Shown: in pieces, positions 1 through 63,310 of the stretch
Layout of the letters: the number at the start of each line of letters is the position of its first letter
Position numbering within the stretch: the first letter of the stretch is position 1
Assembly (NCBI GenBank): GCA_963971535.1
Contig: OZ020593.1
Location: 32,814,203-32,878,202, forward strand
Reading direction: 5' to 3'
Source: Notolepis coatsorum
Lineage: Eukaryota > Chordata > Actinopteri > Aulopiformes > Paralepididae
Length of the DNA stretch: 64,000 bases
Notes under the pieces: generated by a model
Told to the model about the DNA's origin: nothing
What the model saw: only the letters and a program-made list of their open reading frames with translations
Database searches by the model: none
Program-made: the position numbers and the translations under genes

Positions 1-300
1 TCATTTAGCTCATGTTTTTATCCAAAGTGAGTCTACAACAAGTCAGTAGGAAGGGTACACCTTTGGCAGCTACGGGTAAGTGGTATTGTTCATCAAACAG
101 TGTCTTGAGTGCTACACTCTGCATTGACATATTAGCATATTAAAATGGGGGACCCTGATGTAAACAAGACGAAAGTCTTTCTCTGGTCTGCATCCCCTTA
201 ACAATTGTGTGTATTGAGCTGTACTGTATTGTACCCATTCTGCAATCTGTTAATAAAATGTTAAATCAAATCAATCAATCAATCAGCTAATTTGCTAAGT
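1..300 (+). mobile_element. LINE 3'-end remnant with CAAT-type tail
   Basis: Positions 145-290 repeat almost exactly the 3' untranslated end of the LINE copy at 48640-49826 (the stretch beginning gggggaccctgatg and ending in a caatcaatcaat tail). The first 60 bases resemble the 'tttagctgacgcttttatccaaagcgac' type motif seen also at about 15880 and 63060, so two repeat fragments are joined here. No coding part remains. From 301 to 484 the sequence is AT-rich and I see nothing in it. Confidence 0.65.
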
Positions 301-490
301 AGCTAAATATACGCTTTTGCTCAGCATTATTATTGTGTTGATGATTCAAATAATGTCGATAGCTAACCTATAATTTGATGCTTTGTGTAAGCCTATTTTA
401 TCAGATGCAAATAAATATAATCAGCATTATATCGGCCACTGGCTGCCTTGCTCTCTAAAGATCAGCATCAGCCATTAAACACCCCATATT

Positions 491-909
491 TGTCAGAATG
501 CAGGTAGGTGAATTCCAATGGGTGAAGGCAATCACAGAGACAGAGAGTGTTTACTCTTGAACAGGTTCGACTTTAATAGTAAGAACAAAGAGTAAATTCT
601 AAGAGAGAACAAGTGCTAATAGCACAAGTGGAAAATAAGGTAAATGGGAGCTTATTGGAGGTCCAGAGTAGAACCGTCCGCGTTATCCCCGAACGCAATT
701 AGTGAAGACCTGACAATGGACAAGCAGAAGAGAGGTATGTTACATAGACACCAAATACCAACATTCCACACACACCCCCGTGACAGCCAATCAGGAACCA
801 CCCCTAAGTGACAGCACTAATTGACAGGGAAATGACAGGTGACAAGCCCAGTGACATATGCCAGGAATGTGGGTGGTCACCGACCGAGGTCGGTGTCCAG
901 AACGTAACA
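491..909 (-). repeat. 3' LTR of the Gypsy element
   Basis: This 419-bp LTR is the 3' copy because the element is reversed. It starts tgtcagaatg and ends gaacgtaaca in plus orientation. I saw no difference from the copy at 5326-5744. The polypurine tract lies just inside it at 913-922. Confidence 0.92.
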
Positions 910-912
910 GTA

Positions 913-922
913 CCCTCCCCCG
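913..922 (-). other. Polypurine tract of the Gypsy element
   Basis: On the element's sense strand this reads cgggggaggg, followed by tac and then the LTR (tgttacg). This is the expected place and composition for the plus-strand primer. Confidence 0.7.
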
Positions 923-960
923 ACGAACGACACCAGACGTTCACCTAGGAGCCTCGGGAT

Positions 961-3900
961 TCAGCCGCTGGAAATCAGGCTGGGATCTAAAATATCCCTT
1001 TGAGGCACCCAAGAACGCTCTTCTATCCCGTACCCCTCCCAATCCACCAAGAACTGAAACCCCCTACCCCTCCGCCTACAACCCAGTATCCTCCGCACCG
1101 TGTAAATGGGTTGACCGCCAATAAACCGGGGCGGAGGAACCACAGGCAGTGGCGGGGCCAAGGGCGATGAGAGGAATGGCTTCAACAGGGACACATGAAA
1201 CGTCGGATGAACCCTCATAGAGCTCGGAAGTCGTAGCTTGTAAGCCACTGGATTAACCCGATGAATCACTTTAAATGGTCCTATAAAGCGAGGAGCCAGC
1301 TTCTTGGATTCCACCCGGAGAGGGAGATCCCGGGTGGAAAGCCAAACCCGCTGCCCTGGACGGTAAACTGGAGCCGGACGACGCTTACGGTTAGCCTGCC
1401 GTTGGGTACTAACCGAAACCTTCTGTAGCGCCTTCCGAACCTGTTTCCACGTCCTGCGACAGCGAGCCACATGTGCCTGGGCCGAGGGCACCTCCGCCTC
1501 CTGCTCCTGCTCGGGAAACAGAGGAGGTTGAAAACCATACTGGCACTGAAAGGGAGACATACCGGTAGAAGAGGAGAGAAGGGTATTATGCGCGTACTCA
1601 GCCCAAGCCAACCTCCTACTCCACGTTGCCGGACTACCGGCAACGTAACATCTCAAGACCCCCTCCAAATCCTGGTTGACCCTCTCCGTCTGCCCGTTCG
1701 ACTGTGGATGGAACCCAGACGACAGACTGACGGCAAACGCCTTCCAGAACCTGGAGGCGAACTGAGGACCCCGGTCCGACACGATATCTACTGGCAGCCC
1801 GTGGACCCGAAAGACATGCTGTATAATTAAATCAGCAGTCTCCCGGGCCGAAGGAAGCTTGGGGAGAGGGACAAAGTGAGCCGCCTTAGAGAACCGATCC
1901 ACCACCACCAAGATGGTGGTGAATCCGTCCAAAAGGGGAAGACCAGAAATAAAGTCCAGAGATATGTGTGACCAGGGTCGTTTAGGAATAGGAAGTGGTC
2001 GGAGGAGACCCGCCGGTGCCCGTCGAGAGGTCTTACTACGTGCGCACACCGGACAGGCCGCCACAAAGGAACGCGTATCCCCCTCCACTGTCGGCCACCA
2101 GAACCTCCTACGGATAAATTCCAGGGTCCTGGTTGCCCCTGGGTGGCTGGTGAGGGATGACGCATGTGCCCACTGTAGCAAGCGTGAGCGCGCCACCTTG
2201 GGAACATACAACCGTCCCGGAGGACCCCCACCAGGATCGGGCTCCCGCGTTAGCGCCGACCTTACCACCTTCTCTATGCCCCAAGACACGGGTGCCAAAA
2301 TCAAGGCCGGTGGAATAATGGGATGGGGCTGCTCCTCCCGACCAGGAAGATCAAACTGGCGCGACAACGCGTCAGGTTTGATATTCTTGGAGCCGGGTCT
2401 ATAGGAGATGGTATATCGAAATCGTGTGAAGAACAACGTCCACCTGGCCTGGCGAGCGTTAAGGCGTTTAGCCCCTTGGATGTAAGCCAAGTTCTTATGA
2501 TCAGTCCAAATAATGAAAGGATGTGCCGCCCCCTCTAACCAATGTCTCCACTCCTCCAGTGCCAATTTGATCGCCAATAACTCCCGATTACCCACGTCGT
2601 AATTACGCTCGGCTGGTGACAGACGGCGAGAAAAAAAAGCACACGGGTGCACCTTCCCATCCTTTAAGCATCTCTGAGAGAGCACCCCCCCCACCGCGAC
2701 GTCAGAGGCATCCACCTCCACAATGAACGGAACCTCCGCGTCATGGCGGATCAATACAGGAGCGGATGTAAAACGACGTTTAAGATCGCAGAAGGCCGAC
2801 TCAGCCCTAGGCGACCATTCAAAGCCAGGGAGAGAGGCCTTAGTGAGAGCTGTTAAGGGATTGGCTAAGGCGCTAAAATTGCGAATAAAGCGCCTGTAAA
2901 AATTTGCAAAGCCCAAAAAACTTTGTAACCCCTTGAGCGAAGAAGGCCGTGGCCAGTCCAAAACTGCACTCACCTTGGCTGGATCCATGCGCAGATCGCC
3001 CTTTGTCAACACAAAGCCCAGGAAGGACACGGTGTCCGTGTGAAACACACACTTCTCAGCCTTAACGAATAGTTGATGCTTGAGGAGACGGTCTAGCACC
3101 TCCCGAACGTGCATTTGGTGTTGCACCATATCGCGAGAAAAAATCAGGATATCATCTAAGTAGACAAACACCGACACCCCAATCAAGTCTCGCAGCACGT
3201 CGTTAACCAGGGCTTGGAAGACTGCCGGAGCATTAGCCAAACCAAAGGGCATGACCAAATACTCATAGTGCCCATTGGGTGTGTTAAATGCAGTCTTCCA
3301 CTCGTCTCCCTCTCTAATCCTGACCAGGTTGTATGCATTACGTAAGTCAAGTTTAGAAAAGACCTGTGCCCCCTGTAAGCACTCAAAGGCCGTGTCCATG
3401 AGGGGTAAAGGATATCGGTTCTTGATGGAAACGTCATTCAATCCCCTATAATCAATGCATGGGCGCTGATCCCCATCCTTTTTATCAACAAAGAAGAAGC
3501 CAGCGCCGGCAGGGGAAGTGGAAGGGCGTATGTGCCCCGCAAGCAATGCCTCCTCTATGTAGGTGTTCATGGCCAAGGTTTCGGGGCGTGAGAGAGAGAA
3601 CATTCGCCCGCGAGGCGGGGAGGTACCGGGTAGAAGATTAATGGGACAGTCGTATGATCTATGAGGCGGAAGTGCTTTAGCACGCGTCTTGCTAAAAACG
3701 TCCGCCAGGTCCCAATAGATCTCAGGCACCCCTATTAAATCGGGATTAGAGGGTAGATCAGAATCTGCCACGCTCCCCACCATCCTGGAGAAAGAGGGAG
3801 GAGACAAAAGAGAAGAGGGGGGGGGAGACAAGGGTTTGGGCAAACTCCCGCTGACGATCGACTTGACGTCGGCCGCCGTTGAGAGTTCGCCCGTGCTCCA

Positions 3901-4527
3901 ATTAATGACACGAACACATGACGACAACCAGGGATGACCCAACACCATGACAGAATAGGGGGAAAAGATGACAAAAAATGTAACCCATTCCCACTCCCCA
4001 CCCTCCACCCGGATGTGTAAGGGAACTGTGCGCTGGGTGACGCTCCCACTGCCCAGAGGCCGACCGTCCAGGGCATAAACTGGTAAGGGAACCCCTAAAT
4101 CCTCCACTGGGGTTCCCCACTCCTTCACCAATCCCACGTGAATAAAATTGCCCGCCGCCCCTGAGTCAATGAGAGCCTTAGTTCCCCTAATGTCACCCCC
4201 ACAGTTGATCGCCACCTCAAAAATCCGTGGTTTTGGCAGGAATGAGCCCACCTGCTGGCGCCTTTTCGAAGCCCGACGGCGCACCTTCCATCCCCGATTG
4301 GCGCCGAGCCGATACAGCCTGGACCCGACAGCTGCCGAAGCGGTGACCGGTGCGGCCGCACCGGAAGCAGCGTCGCTCTTTGATGAAGCGCTGCCTCTCG
4401 TCGTCCGAGAGCGACAGCGCTCCAAGCTGCATGGATTCATCACCCAGTGGCCCACTCGTGTAATGCATGGAATTATCAACACCAGGAGAAGAAGGAAAAC
4501 ATACCTGTGGCTGGGTGTTGTTGACAT
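961..4527 (-). CDS. pol: Gypsy Pol polyprotein (PR-RT-RH-IN-chromodomain)
   Basis: This open frame of 1188 codons has no internal stop. The aspartic protease active site DSGA is at residues 121-124. Reverse transcriptase spans roughly 290-470 with YLDD at 456-459. RNase H starts near 600 (VDAS, Asp607). The integrase zinc finger uses His788, His795, Cys825 and Cys828. The integrase triad is Asp858, Asp918 and Glu948. A chromodomain occupies about 1140-1182. The first ~100 residues overlap gag in another frame and are probably not used from the ATG at 4527; Pol is expected to be made by frameshift from Gag. Asp918 and Glu948 are separated by 29 residues rather than the usual 35, which points to a six-residue in-frame loss near residue 932. 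It may therefore be unable to integrate despite the open frame. Confidence 0.93.
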   Translation of the reverse strand: MSTTPSHRYVFLLLLVLIIPCITRVGHWVMNPCSLERCRSRTTRGSASSKSDAASGAAAPVTASAAVGSRLYRLGANRGWKVRRRASKRRQQVGSFLPKPRIFEVAINCGGDIRGTKALIDSGAAGNFIHVGLVKEWGTPVEDLGVPLPVYALDGRPLGSGSVTQRTVPLHIRVEGGEWEWVTFFVIFSPYSVMVLGHPWLSSCVRVINWSTGELSTAADVKSIVSGSLPKPLSPPPSSLLSPPSFSRMVGSVADSDLPSNPDLIGVPEIYWDLADVFSKTRAKALPPHRSYDCPINLLPGTSPPRGRMFSLSRPETLAMNTYIEEALLAGHIRPSTSPAGAGFFFVDKKDGDQRPCIDYRGLNDVSIKNRYPLPLMDTAFECLQGAQVFSKLDLRNAYNLVRIREGDEWKTAFNTPNGHYEYLVMPFGLANAPAVFQALVNDVLRDLIGVSVFVYLDDILIFSRDMVQHQMHVREVLDRLLKHQLFVKAEKCVFHTDTVSFLGFVLTKGDLRMDPAKVSAVLDWPRPSSLKGLQSFLGFANFYRRFIRNFSALANPLTALTKASLPGFEWSPRAESAFCDLKRRFTSAPVLIRHDAEVPFIVEVDASDVAVGGVLSQRCLKDGKVHPCAFFSRRLSPAERNYDVGNRELLAIKLALEEWRHWLEGAAHPFIIWTDHKNLAYIQGAKRLNARQARWTLFFTRFRYTISYRPGSKNIKPDALSRQFDLPGREEQPHPIIPPALILAPVSWGIEKVVRSALTREPDPGGGPPGRLYVPKVARSRLLQWAHASSLTSHPGATRTLEFIRRRFWWPTVEGDTRSFVAACPVCARSKTSRRAPAGLLRPLPIPKRPWSHISLDFISGLPLLDGFTTILVVVDRFSKAAHFVPLPKLPSARETADLIIQHVFRVHGLPVDIVSDRGPQFASRFWKAFAVSLSSGFHPQSNGQTERVNQDLEGVLRCYVAGSPATWSRRLAWAEYAHNTLLSSSTGMSPFQCQYGFQPPLFPEQEQEAEVPSAQAHVARCRRTWKQVRKALQKVSVSTQRQANRKRRPAPVYRPGQRVWLSTRDLPLRVESKKLAPRFIGPFKVIHRVNPVAYKLRLPSSMRVHPTFHVSLLKPFLSSPLAPPLPVVPPPRFIGGQPIYTVRRILGCRRRGRGFQFLVDWEGYGIEERSWVPQRDILDPSLISSG

Positions 4528-5302
4528 GCTCCTTCTCCCTCTCCCGGTGCCGATTGTCCATCTTGATGGTGGTGTTGATCAGCACTTCCAGCTGCTCGGG
4601 GATCTCACGCGCGGAGAGCGCATCTCGCATCCGCGCCGAGAGTCCCCTGACGAACAGAACCACGCAGACGTTCTCCGCCCAAGCTGTCTCCCGAGCCAAG
4701 ATCCGAAAATTGATAGCATAAGCTGCGACCGTGCGGAGGCCCTGCCGGCAGTCGAGAAGACGACCACCAGCCTCGAAGATCGAGAGTACCCGGGAAGTAT
4801 CGAATACTCTTCTCAATTCCCGGGTAAAGGCGTCCAGACTGTCGCAGATTATCGCCCCTGCCTCTAATTCCGCCGTAGCCCAGGAGAGAGCTTGACCGGT
4901 GAGCAGTGTGATAATATACGCTACCTGCGCTGTCTCCGATGGAAATGATCGTGGTTGCAGCCGGAAAACGAGTAGACACTGGGTGATGAATTCCCGACAA
5001 CCATCCGGTGATCCGTCATAGCGAGCGGGCGCCTGCAGATGTGGTTCGCGGGACCGCTCCTGGACCCCGAACACCCCCCGACTCTCCTCTGCGTGGAGCG
5101 CTGCTTCTCCCGCCGCCGACTGAACACCAGCCACTCCTTCTTGGGCTTGTCGGGCTGTGGCCAACGCCGACTGCGCCACCGCTTGGGATGATCCGACGAC
5201 CCCATTGAGTCGGATTAACTCGGCGCTGACCAGCTGCTGATGTTCCTCCATCCGTGTCTGGGCTGCTCCCTGCGTCCGGAGCATCTCCATGATGGCCTCC
5301 AT
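4217..5302 (-). CDS. gag: Gypsy Gag protein
   Basis: The protein of 361 residues starts at the ATG at 5302, the first ATG after the primer-binding site. An upstream in-frame ATG at 5353 lies inside the LTR and is less likely. The middle carries the retrotransposon Gag motif (around [14 protein letters not shown]). Near the C-terminus is one CCHC zinc knuckle ([14 protein letters not shown]) for RNA binding. Gag forms the particle that packages the element RNA. The frame ends inside the start of the pol frame, with about 310 bp of overlap. Relative to gag the pol frame is +1 (equivalently -2), so expression would need that shift or reinitiation. Confidence 0.88.
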   Translation of the reverse strand: MEAIMEMLRTQGAAQTRMEEHQQLVSAELIRLNGVVGSSQAVAQSALATARQAQEGVAGVQSAAGEAALHAEESRGVFGVQERSREPHLQAPARYDGSPDGCREFITQCLLVFRLQPRSFPSETAQVAYIITLLTGQALSWATAELEAGAIICDSLDAFTRELRRVFDTSRVLSIFEAGGRLLDCRQGLRTVAAYAINFRILARETAWAENVCVVLFVRGLSARMRDALSAREIPEQLEVLINTTIKMDNRHREREKEHVNNTQPQVCFPSSPGVDNSMHYTSGPLGDESMQLGALSLSDDERQRFIKERRCFRCGRTGHRFGSCRVQAVSARRQSGMEGAPSGFEKAPAGGLIPAKTTDF

Positions 5303-5314
5303 GGAATTCTGATG

Positions 5315-5325
5315 GTCAGGTCTTC
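5315..5325 (-). promoter_or_regulatory. Self-priming primer-binding site
   Basis: The 11 bases next to the 5' LTR read gaagacctgac on the sense strand. They are exactly complementary to the sense-strand LTR sequence gtcaggtcttc at 5549-5539. In Tf1/sushi elements the RNA 5' end folds back and primes reverse transcription in this way instead of using a tRNA. No TGG, the usual start of a tRNA-type site, is found here. This predicts the RNA start at 5549, giving U3 of about 195 bp. Confidence 0.82.
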
Positions 5326-5744
5326 TGTCAGAATGCAGGTAGGTGAATTCCAATGGGTGAAGGCAATCACAGAGACAGAGAGTGTTTACTCTTGAACAGG
5401 TTCGACTTTAATAGTAAGAACAAAGAGTAAATTCTAAGAGAGAACAAGTGCTAATAGCACAAGTGGAAAATAAGGTAAATGGGAGCTTATTGGAGGTCCA
5501 GAGTAGAACCGTCCGCGTTATCCCCGAACGCAATTAGTGAAGACCTGACAATGGACAAGCAGAAGAGAGGTATGTTACATAGACACCAAATACCAACATT
5601 CCACACACACCCCCGTGACAGCCAATCAGGAACCACCCCTAAGTGACAGCACTAATTGACAGGGAAATGACAGGTGACAAGCCCAGTGACATATGCCAGG
5701 AATGTGGGTGGTCACCGACCGAGGTCGGTGTCCAGAACGTAACA
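5326..5744 (-). repeat. 5' LTR of the Gypsy element
   Basis: This 419-bp LTR is the promoter copy. The predicted transcript start is at 5549 from the self-priming match. A weak TATA-like stretch (tatgtaacata on the sense strand, 5571-5581) lies 22-32 bases upstream of it. The flanking duplication catatt follows at 5745. Confidence 0.9.
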
Positions 5745-6073
5745 CATATTGGTCAACCACTACTTTAAAGTGCTTCTGTTAACATAGACTACATGGGATT
5801 GCACCATTGTATACATCAGACCTCATTGGAGCATGAGTACACCATTTCCTTATACAATCACAGCTGCAGTAGAGTGAGTTTACCTCTGCAGCGGAAGTAG
5901 ACCAAGCTCTGCATCACTTTTCAAGCCCATGCACGTGCAACACAGGTTTTCCACAGACTCCCAGAAGCACCAGCTGAATTATAATTTTTTTTATAAAAAA
6001 TATTTCCCAGCCTCTGAACGGCAGTTGGTTTTGCACATTGTGTGCACATTTTGACGAGGAATGTGGTGGTGAT

Positions 6074-6322
6074 CAGGGCCGGACCTAGCACATTTGGTGC
6101 CCTAGGCAAGATTCACCCCCCCCCCAAAATAAATGTTATGTTAGATACTTTTTTTTTAATGTTAAAATATTGGTTGCAGATATAGAAGGGGGCGCAACAA
6201 TGTCTGCCCAGCAAAAACAATATTAGTAATATATTTCTTTAGCTGGATGTAGTTTTTGGCGCCCCCCTCTGGGTGGGGCTCTAGGCAACCGCCTATGTCA
6301 CCTATACAAAGCTCCGCCCCTG
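6074..6322. mobile_element. hAT-type MITE (249 bp)
   Basis: The element begins cagggccggac and ends in the near inverted copy (tccgcccctg). It is flanked by a perfect 8-bp duplication gtggtgat (6066-6073, 6323-6330), the target length of hAT transposons. No coding capacity. The stretch 5751-6065 before it holds nothing I recognise. Confidence 0.85.
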
Positions 6323-6330
6323 GTGGTGAT

Positions 6331-6632
6331 CTTAGCTGGGCAGGTAAACTCACGCCTACTCTAGTTTTAAAGTTCCCCTATCTTATAAATGGCCTTTTCC
6401 AGTGGTTTGCATTGTTTTCTAGCAATGTGGGGTTGTACCAACACTGACTAGATGTGAAATCTCTAGCCAGTCCTGTTTCTTCAGTTCAGCTGAGACAAGG
6501 ACCTCCCCCACTGAACCAAGCCATTCTGAATTGACTCGCTCACTGACGTAAGTAGGCACTGATCTGCCACCGCCCGCCCACCATCAACTGTGATACGTTG
6601 AAATTATGATCAAAACGGAGCAAGTGGAGAGG

Positions 6633-6663
<31 letters not shown>

Positions 6664-6734
6664 CAGATAGAGAGAGGGAGAGAGAGGCTCATACGGTGCA
6701 AGTCTCGGAGTGCACTGCATTGAGACAGGGGGCT

Positions 6735-6785
<51 letters not shown>

Positions 6786-6933
6786 ATAAAAAATACATAA
6801 CAATGAATTTTATTGAAAAAAATACTTACAGATGTGTTCCATAGACTCACAGGACTTTTGAGTTGACTTGCCCAAATAGTGAAAAATAAACCTAAATATG
6901 ACCCCTTTAAGTGTCAGTGAAGCATAGCCGAGC

Positions 6934-6983
<50 letters not shown>

Positions 6984-7318
6984 ACAATTAAAATTAGGTT
7001 GATTATTCACTGAATATCCAACTTGTCCAGTACACAAACATAACAATATCTCTCTTTCACCTTCAGCCAAACATGGTGATCTGAAAGTGGTCAAGAAAAA
7101 GAAGAAAGAATGAGCCAACATGTTTTAGTACAGTCATGTCTTATTTGAGAGAAGAGCGTGAGGAACAGGAAGTTGTGGTGTTCATAAGGTTATTAGAAGC
7201 TCAGCGGAAAGTGCTGTGGTGAGAGTGCTCTTTACAAGCAGAAATTGTTATCTTTGAAAACCGATACTTAAAAACTAGTAGATCTGACAGAGAGGAAGTG
7301 GGAAAGTGGTGTTTGTGT

Positions 7319-7363
<45 letters not shown>

Positions 7364-7440
7364 ACACACAGACCATTGTGATGTGCTCTTTTGCCTTGGC
7401 AGCTACCTCACTCTATCTCACACAGATACATCTACTCCCC
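6331..7440. repeat. Microsatellite-rich region upstream of gpsm1
   Basis: It contains GA tracts at about 6629-6689 and 7317-7360, a CT tract at 6738-6782 and a TG tract at 6935-6980. The open frames in these tracts are products of the simple repeats. No gene is seen. Confidence 0.8.
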
Positions 7441-7515
7441 AGCCTGTGATGTCACTCGTGAGGGGGAGGGGCCTGCTTTATATGGTTTATTTGCACAATA
7501 CCTCACTTCCTCAGC
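7440..7515 (+). promoter_or_regulatory. Putative gpsm1 core promoter
   Basis: About 180-250 bp upstream of the start codon lie a CRE-like tgatgtca (7447-7454), a GC box-like ggggagggg, and a TATA/CArG-like ctttatatgg (7475-7484). Transcription would then start near 7505-7515, leaving a 5' UTR that includes the GA microsatellite at 7557-7591. This is inferred from motifs only. Confidence 0.45.
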
Positions 7516-7557
7516 AGCTGCCATTGCTGTGCTGAGAGGAAAGGAGTGTGTGTGTGT

Positions 7558-7591
<34 letters not shown>

Positions 7592-7692
7592 GCGGCTGGC
7601 AAAGGAAGGAGGACGTGGGGAGCAGCTGGAGGAGGACATAATTTGTGAAGGGGTCTCAAAGCAGGAGGAGACAGGCGGAGAGCAGCGGCTCA

Positions 7693-58212
<50,520 letters not shown>

Positions 58213-58698
58213 GTGAGTGGTCAGATTCAGATTCAGATTCCTTTAATGAGCCATATGTGTAAACACATTGGTAATTGTTACGGCAATTTATGCATTTTTA
58301 CATAGATCTTTTTTCCACATAACAAACGGCAACAACAGACACAGGACAAAGACAGTGCAGTGAAGGATTAATCATTTGAATAAATATATATAATTAGTGC
58401 TGTCAGGCGAAAAAAATGTATCTAATTAATTACAGGATTTGTAATTAATTAATCTAATTAATCGTATTTTAATCGCATAACCATTTTAGGCCTGATATTC
58501 TATATTCTATAATCATATTTCAAATTGCATATGTCCGGATGGCAGAATTCAGTACTGTATCTACAAAACCTTCTGTTTAATCATCTTCCCTTTATTAATT
58601 TGCTTAGATTTTTCAGGTCTGGTCAATTTTAGCATTAAAAAAAAAAAAATAAAAATAAAAAATTGAATTCATATTCTCATTTGGTTCATTACAATTTA

Positions 58699-60577
<1,879 letters not shown>

Positions 60578-61611
60578 TCAAGCCTAGTAACAGACACAGT
60601 ATTTCTGACACTGGGAATACTCTTTTTTTTAAAGTTTGTAAATGTTTATTCTATGTTTTTATGGAATGAATGAGATAAAAAAAAATTACTAAAATAAAAA
60701 ATAATCTATTAATTAATCGAATTAACGCGATAATATTAATATTATGGCTGACCTTTGAATATTTTTTTTGGAATTCGAAGCTTTGGAGCCGAGATTCGAT
60801 TTTAATTCGAAGCTTCGATATAAAAAAAATATAAAAAATTATTATAAATTAAAATATATATATATTTTTTTATGTTGTGGGACTTGTACAGCACTTTGTT
60901 CAACTTTGTCAGTGCTGTAAAGTTTAAACCTTTTTAAATGTTAGACAAACGAAACACTTTGCTTTCATGAAATATTGTAAGCAGTCATTTGAGGCTTTAT
61001 AAAAGCAGCACAATGAACAATGAGTGCCGAGCCCGACCTCATCTAAAATAACAAACAGCATTGCTTGTTGTAATTAACAAAGAGAGGCAGAGTTGATTTT
61101 GCAAAAATTAAAATTAAAAATTATATATTCAAATTTTATTTTCATATTCGAATCACATGCCCATCGAACGAAGCTTCGGAGCTTCGAAGTATTTAAGACA
61201 GCCCTACCTAATATATATATAATTTCCATAAGGCGATAATTTGCTGTGTAATTAATTAACGCGATAAACTGACAGCCCTAATATATAACGCAATAATTTG
61301 CTGTGTAATTAATTTATCTAATTAACGCGATAAACTGACAGCCCTAATATATATAATTAACGTGATAAACTGTCTGTTTATTGCGTTAATTAGATTAATT
61401 AATTACACAACAAATTATCGCGTTATGAAAATTAACTCAAAATTAAGATTATTATTATTTTTTTTATCTCATTCATTCCATAAGAACGTAGAATAAACAT
61501 TTACAGACTTTTTTTTTTTTAAATGATCCATTTGCATGTTCTTGGTATCTGATTCTACGGACATCTATGGATCTCAGGGATTCCCAGTGTCAGAAATACT
61601 GTGTCTGTTAC

Positions 61612-62117
61612 TTACTTACTTACTTACAGTACTTATCCTCTTCGTCCCGGTTGGGGCATAAGGCCGCAATCATACACTGCCACTGAATCCTGTCTCGTGC
61701 TTTGGCCTGCGCTTCGTCCCACGAAAGACCCATCTCCTTCAGCTCCATCATCACTGTCCTTCGCCAGGTGTTCTTTGGTCTACCCCTCTTTCTCTTCCCA
61801 ACTGGGGTCCATCTCAAGGCAACTTTGGGTAACCTTTCATTGGGCATCCTCAATACATGGCCGAGCCATCTTAACCTCCGTCTCCTTATCTCAAGGGACA
61901 TTATGCAAGCTGCCTGTCTTCCTATAGTTTCTCATTCGAGATTCTATTTGGCCAAAAGATGTTGCAGATCCTACGTAAGCAGCTATTGTGGAAGACGTCA
62001 ACCTTTCTCATATCCTGTTTTGTTACTCTCCAGCACTCAGAGCCATATAGCAGGAGAGACTTAACATTGCTGTTGTAGAGCCTGAGTTTGGTTTTACTAG
62101 GCTGTTGTAGAGCCTGA
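61612..62117 (-). mobile_element. RTE-like LINE 3' fragment (minus)
   Basis: Minus frame 61901-61620 encodes RRRLRWLGHVLRMPNERLPK, KRKRGRPKNTWRRTV and the end of the protein, a pattern of RTE-type LINEs. The 3' end carries a taag repeat tail at 61612-61626. An 11-bp duplication gtgtctgttac flanks it (61601-61611, 62118-62128). Confidence 0.85.
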
Positions 62118-62299
62118 GTGTCTGTTACTAGGCTTGAGTAAATTGTAATGAACCAAATGAGAATATCAATTCAATTTTTTTTTTTTTTATCTTTGGCTGT
62201 GAATAACACCATGCAAAAATTTACCAGATTACCAATTACAAATCCTGTAATTAATTAGATACATTTTTTTAATCGCCTGACAGCACTAATATATATATA

Positions 62300-62815
62300 T
62301 AAAGTGTATACTGTGTAAAGTAAAGTGCAGAGTTCCAGGTCAGTCCCAGTGCAGTATGTTTGCCAGTGTCATTGTTATTGTGCCAGTGTCACTTGGGGGC
62401 GAGGGGCATGAGGCATTGATCAGCCTGGCGGCTGAGGGGAAAAAACTCAGTCTGTGACGAGCTTTTACAGCCTTTGGGATCCGCAGCCTTCTCCCAGAGG
62501 GGAGCAGGGTGAAGAGGCTGTGGGAGGGGTCGGCCATGATCTTTCTTGCCCTCTTCAGGGCCCTTCGTGCAGGGACCTGAGGGAGGGCCGGGGACAGCCG
62601 ATCACCCTCTCCACGGAGCGAATCACCCGCTGCAGCTTGGCGAGATCTTTTGCCGCTGCAGCGGGGAACCAGGAGATGATGGAGTGGGTGAGAATTGAAT
62701 CGATGATGGGCGTGTAAAATTGGGCCATCATGGTCCTCGGCAGTCCCGACAGTGAGTGGTGACAGTAATATTATCACACACTATCTGGTAATCGACTTCA
62801 ATGTGAATCTTGAAT
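62300..62815 (-). mobile_element. LINE C-terminal fragment (minus)
   Basis: The minus frame 62777-62340 reads ARKIMADPSHSLFTLLPSGR and FFPSAARLINA, the C-terminal end of a widespread fish LINE. An upstream frame contributes HSIISWFPAAAAKDLAKLQR. Frameshifted and truncated. Confidence 0.8.
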
Positions 62816-63044
62816 CTTAATTGTATCCATGTTCAAGATTTGACCACAAAAGAAAGAAACCTTAGTAGACAATCCAATTTTTATATACATATTTTTATTT
62901 TTATTTTGTTGGCTCCTCTGACACAATATATATTTGTGTTACTCCGTCACATGTCTCATAATACTCACCTCCTGACTTTACTAACCTCATGTTTTAAAGA
63001 TTTGAATTTGTTCCAATAATCCAAGAGGAAATTTGGATTGGCTT

Positions 63045-63310
63045 TCTTACATTTTACATTTAGTCATTTAGCTCAGCTGACGCTTTTATCTAAAGCGACT
63101 TACAAGTTCTGTATGACAGGTCAGCAGGAAGGGTCCAACTCTTTCAGCTCAGTAACAATGTTTGTCAAACAGTGTTGAAACTTGGGGCACTGCAGTGCAT
63201 AGTAGAGACATATTATTAGTATAGTACAGTAGGTAGAAATATAGGAAAGGAAGATTATTTAGTGGAAAAGTGTATGATAGTAGAAGAAGAAGTAGTAGTA
63301 GTAGAAGTAT
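63045..63310 (-). mobile_element. LINE 3' UTR fragment (minus)
   Basis: tttagtcatttagctcagct + gacgcttttatctaaagcgac and the following gtcagcaggaagggt match the region 15876-16060 and the window start. It ends in a short agt repeat near 63290. From 63311 to 64000 no feature is seen. Confidence 0.6.

Larger units (their letters stand above)
485..5750 (-). mobile_element. Tf1/sushi-type chromodomain Gypsy LTR retrotransposon, near intact
   Basis: A complete LTR element lies in reverse orientation. Two 419-bp LTRs (491-909 and 5326-5744) begin TG and end CA and read as identical by eye. The 6-bp sequence catatt is duplicated on both sides (485-490, 5745-5750). Internal parts run from right to left: primer-binding site, gag, pol (protease, reverse transcriptase, RNase H, integrase, chromodomain), polypurine tract. 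The chromodomain and the self-priming site place it in the Tf1/sushi group of Metaviridae. Identical LTRs mean a recent insertion. It lies about 2 kb upstream of gpsm1 exon 1, in the opposite direction. Confidence 0.93.

Noticed and set aside
858-4867. Plus-strand frames such as 4148-4867 and 1913-2404
   Set aside because: They are antisense shadows of the Gypsy gag and pol genes, with no known domains.
5303-5353. Gag start at 5353
   Set aside because: That ATG lies inside the LTR and the frame would run through the primer-binding site. The ATG at 5302 is the first after it.
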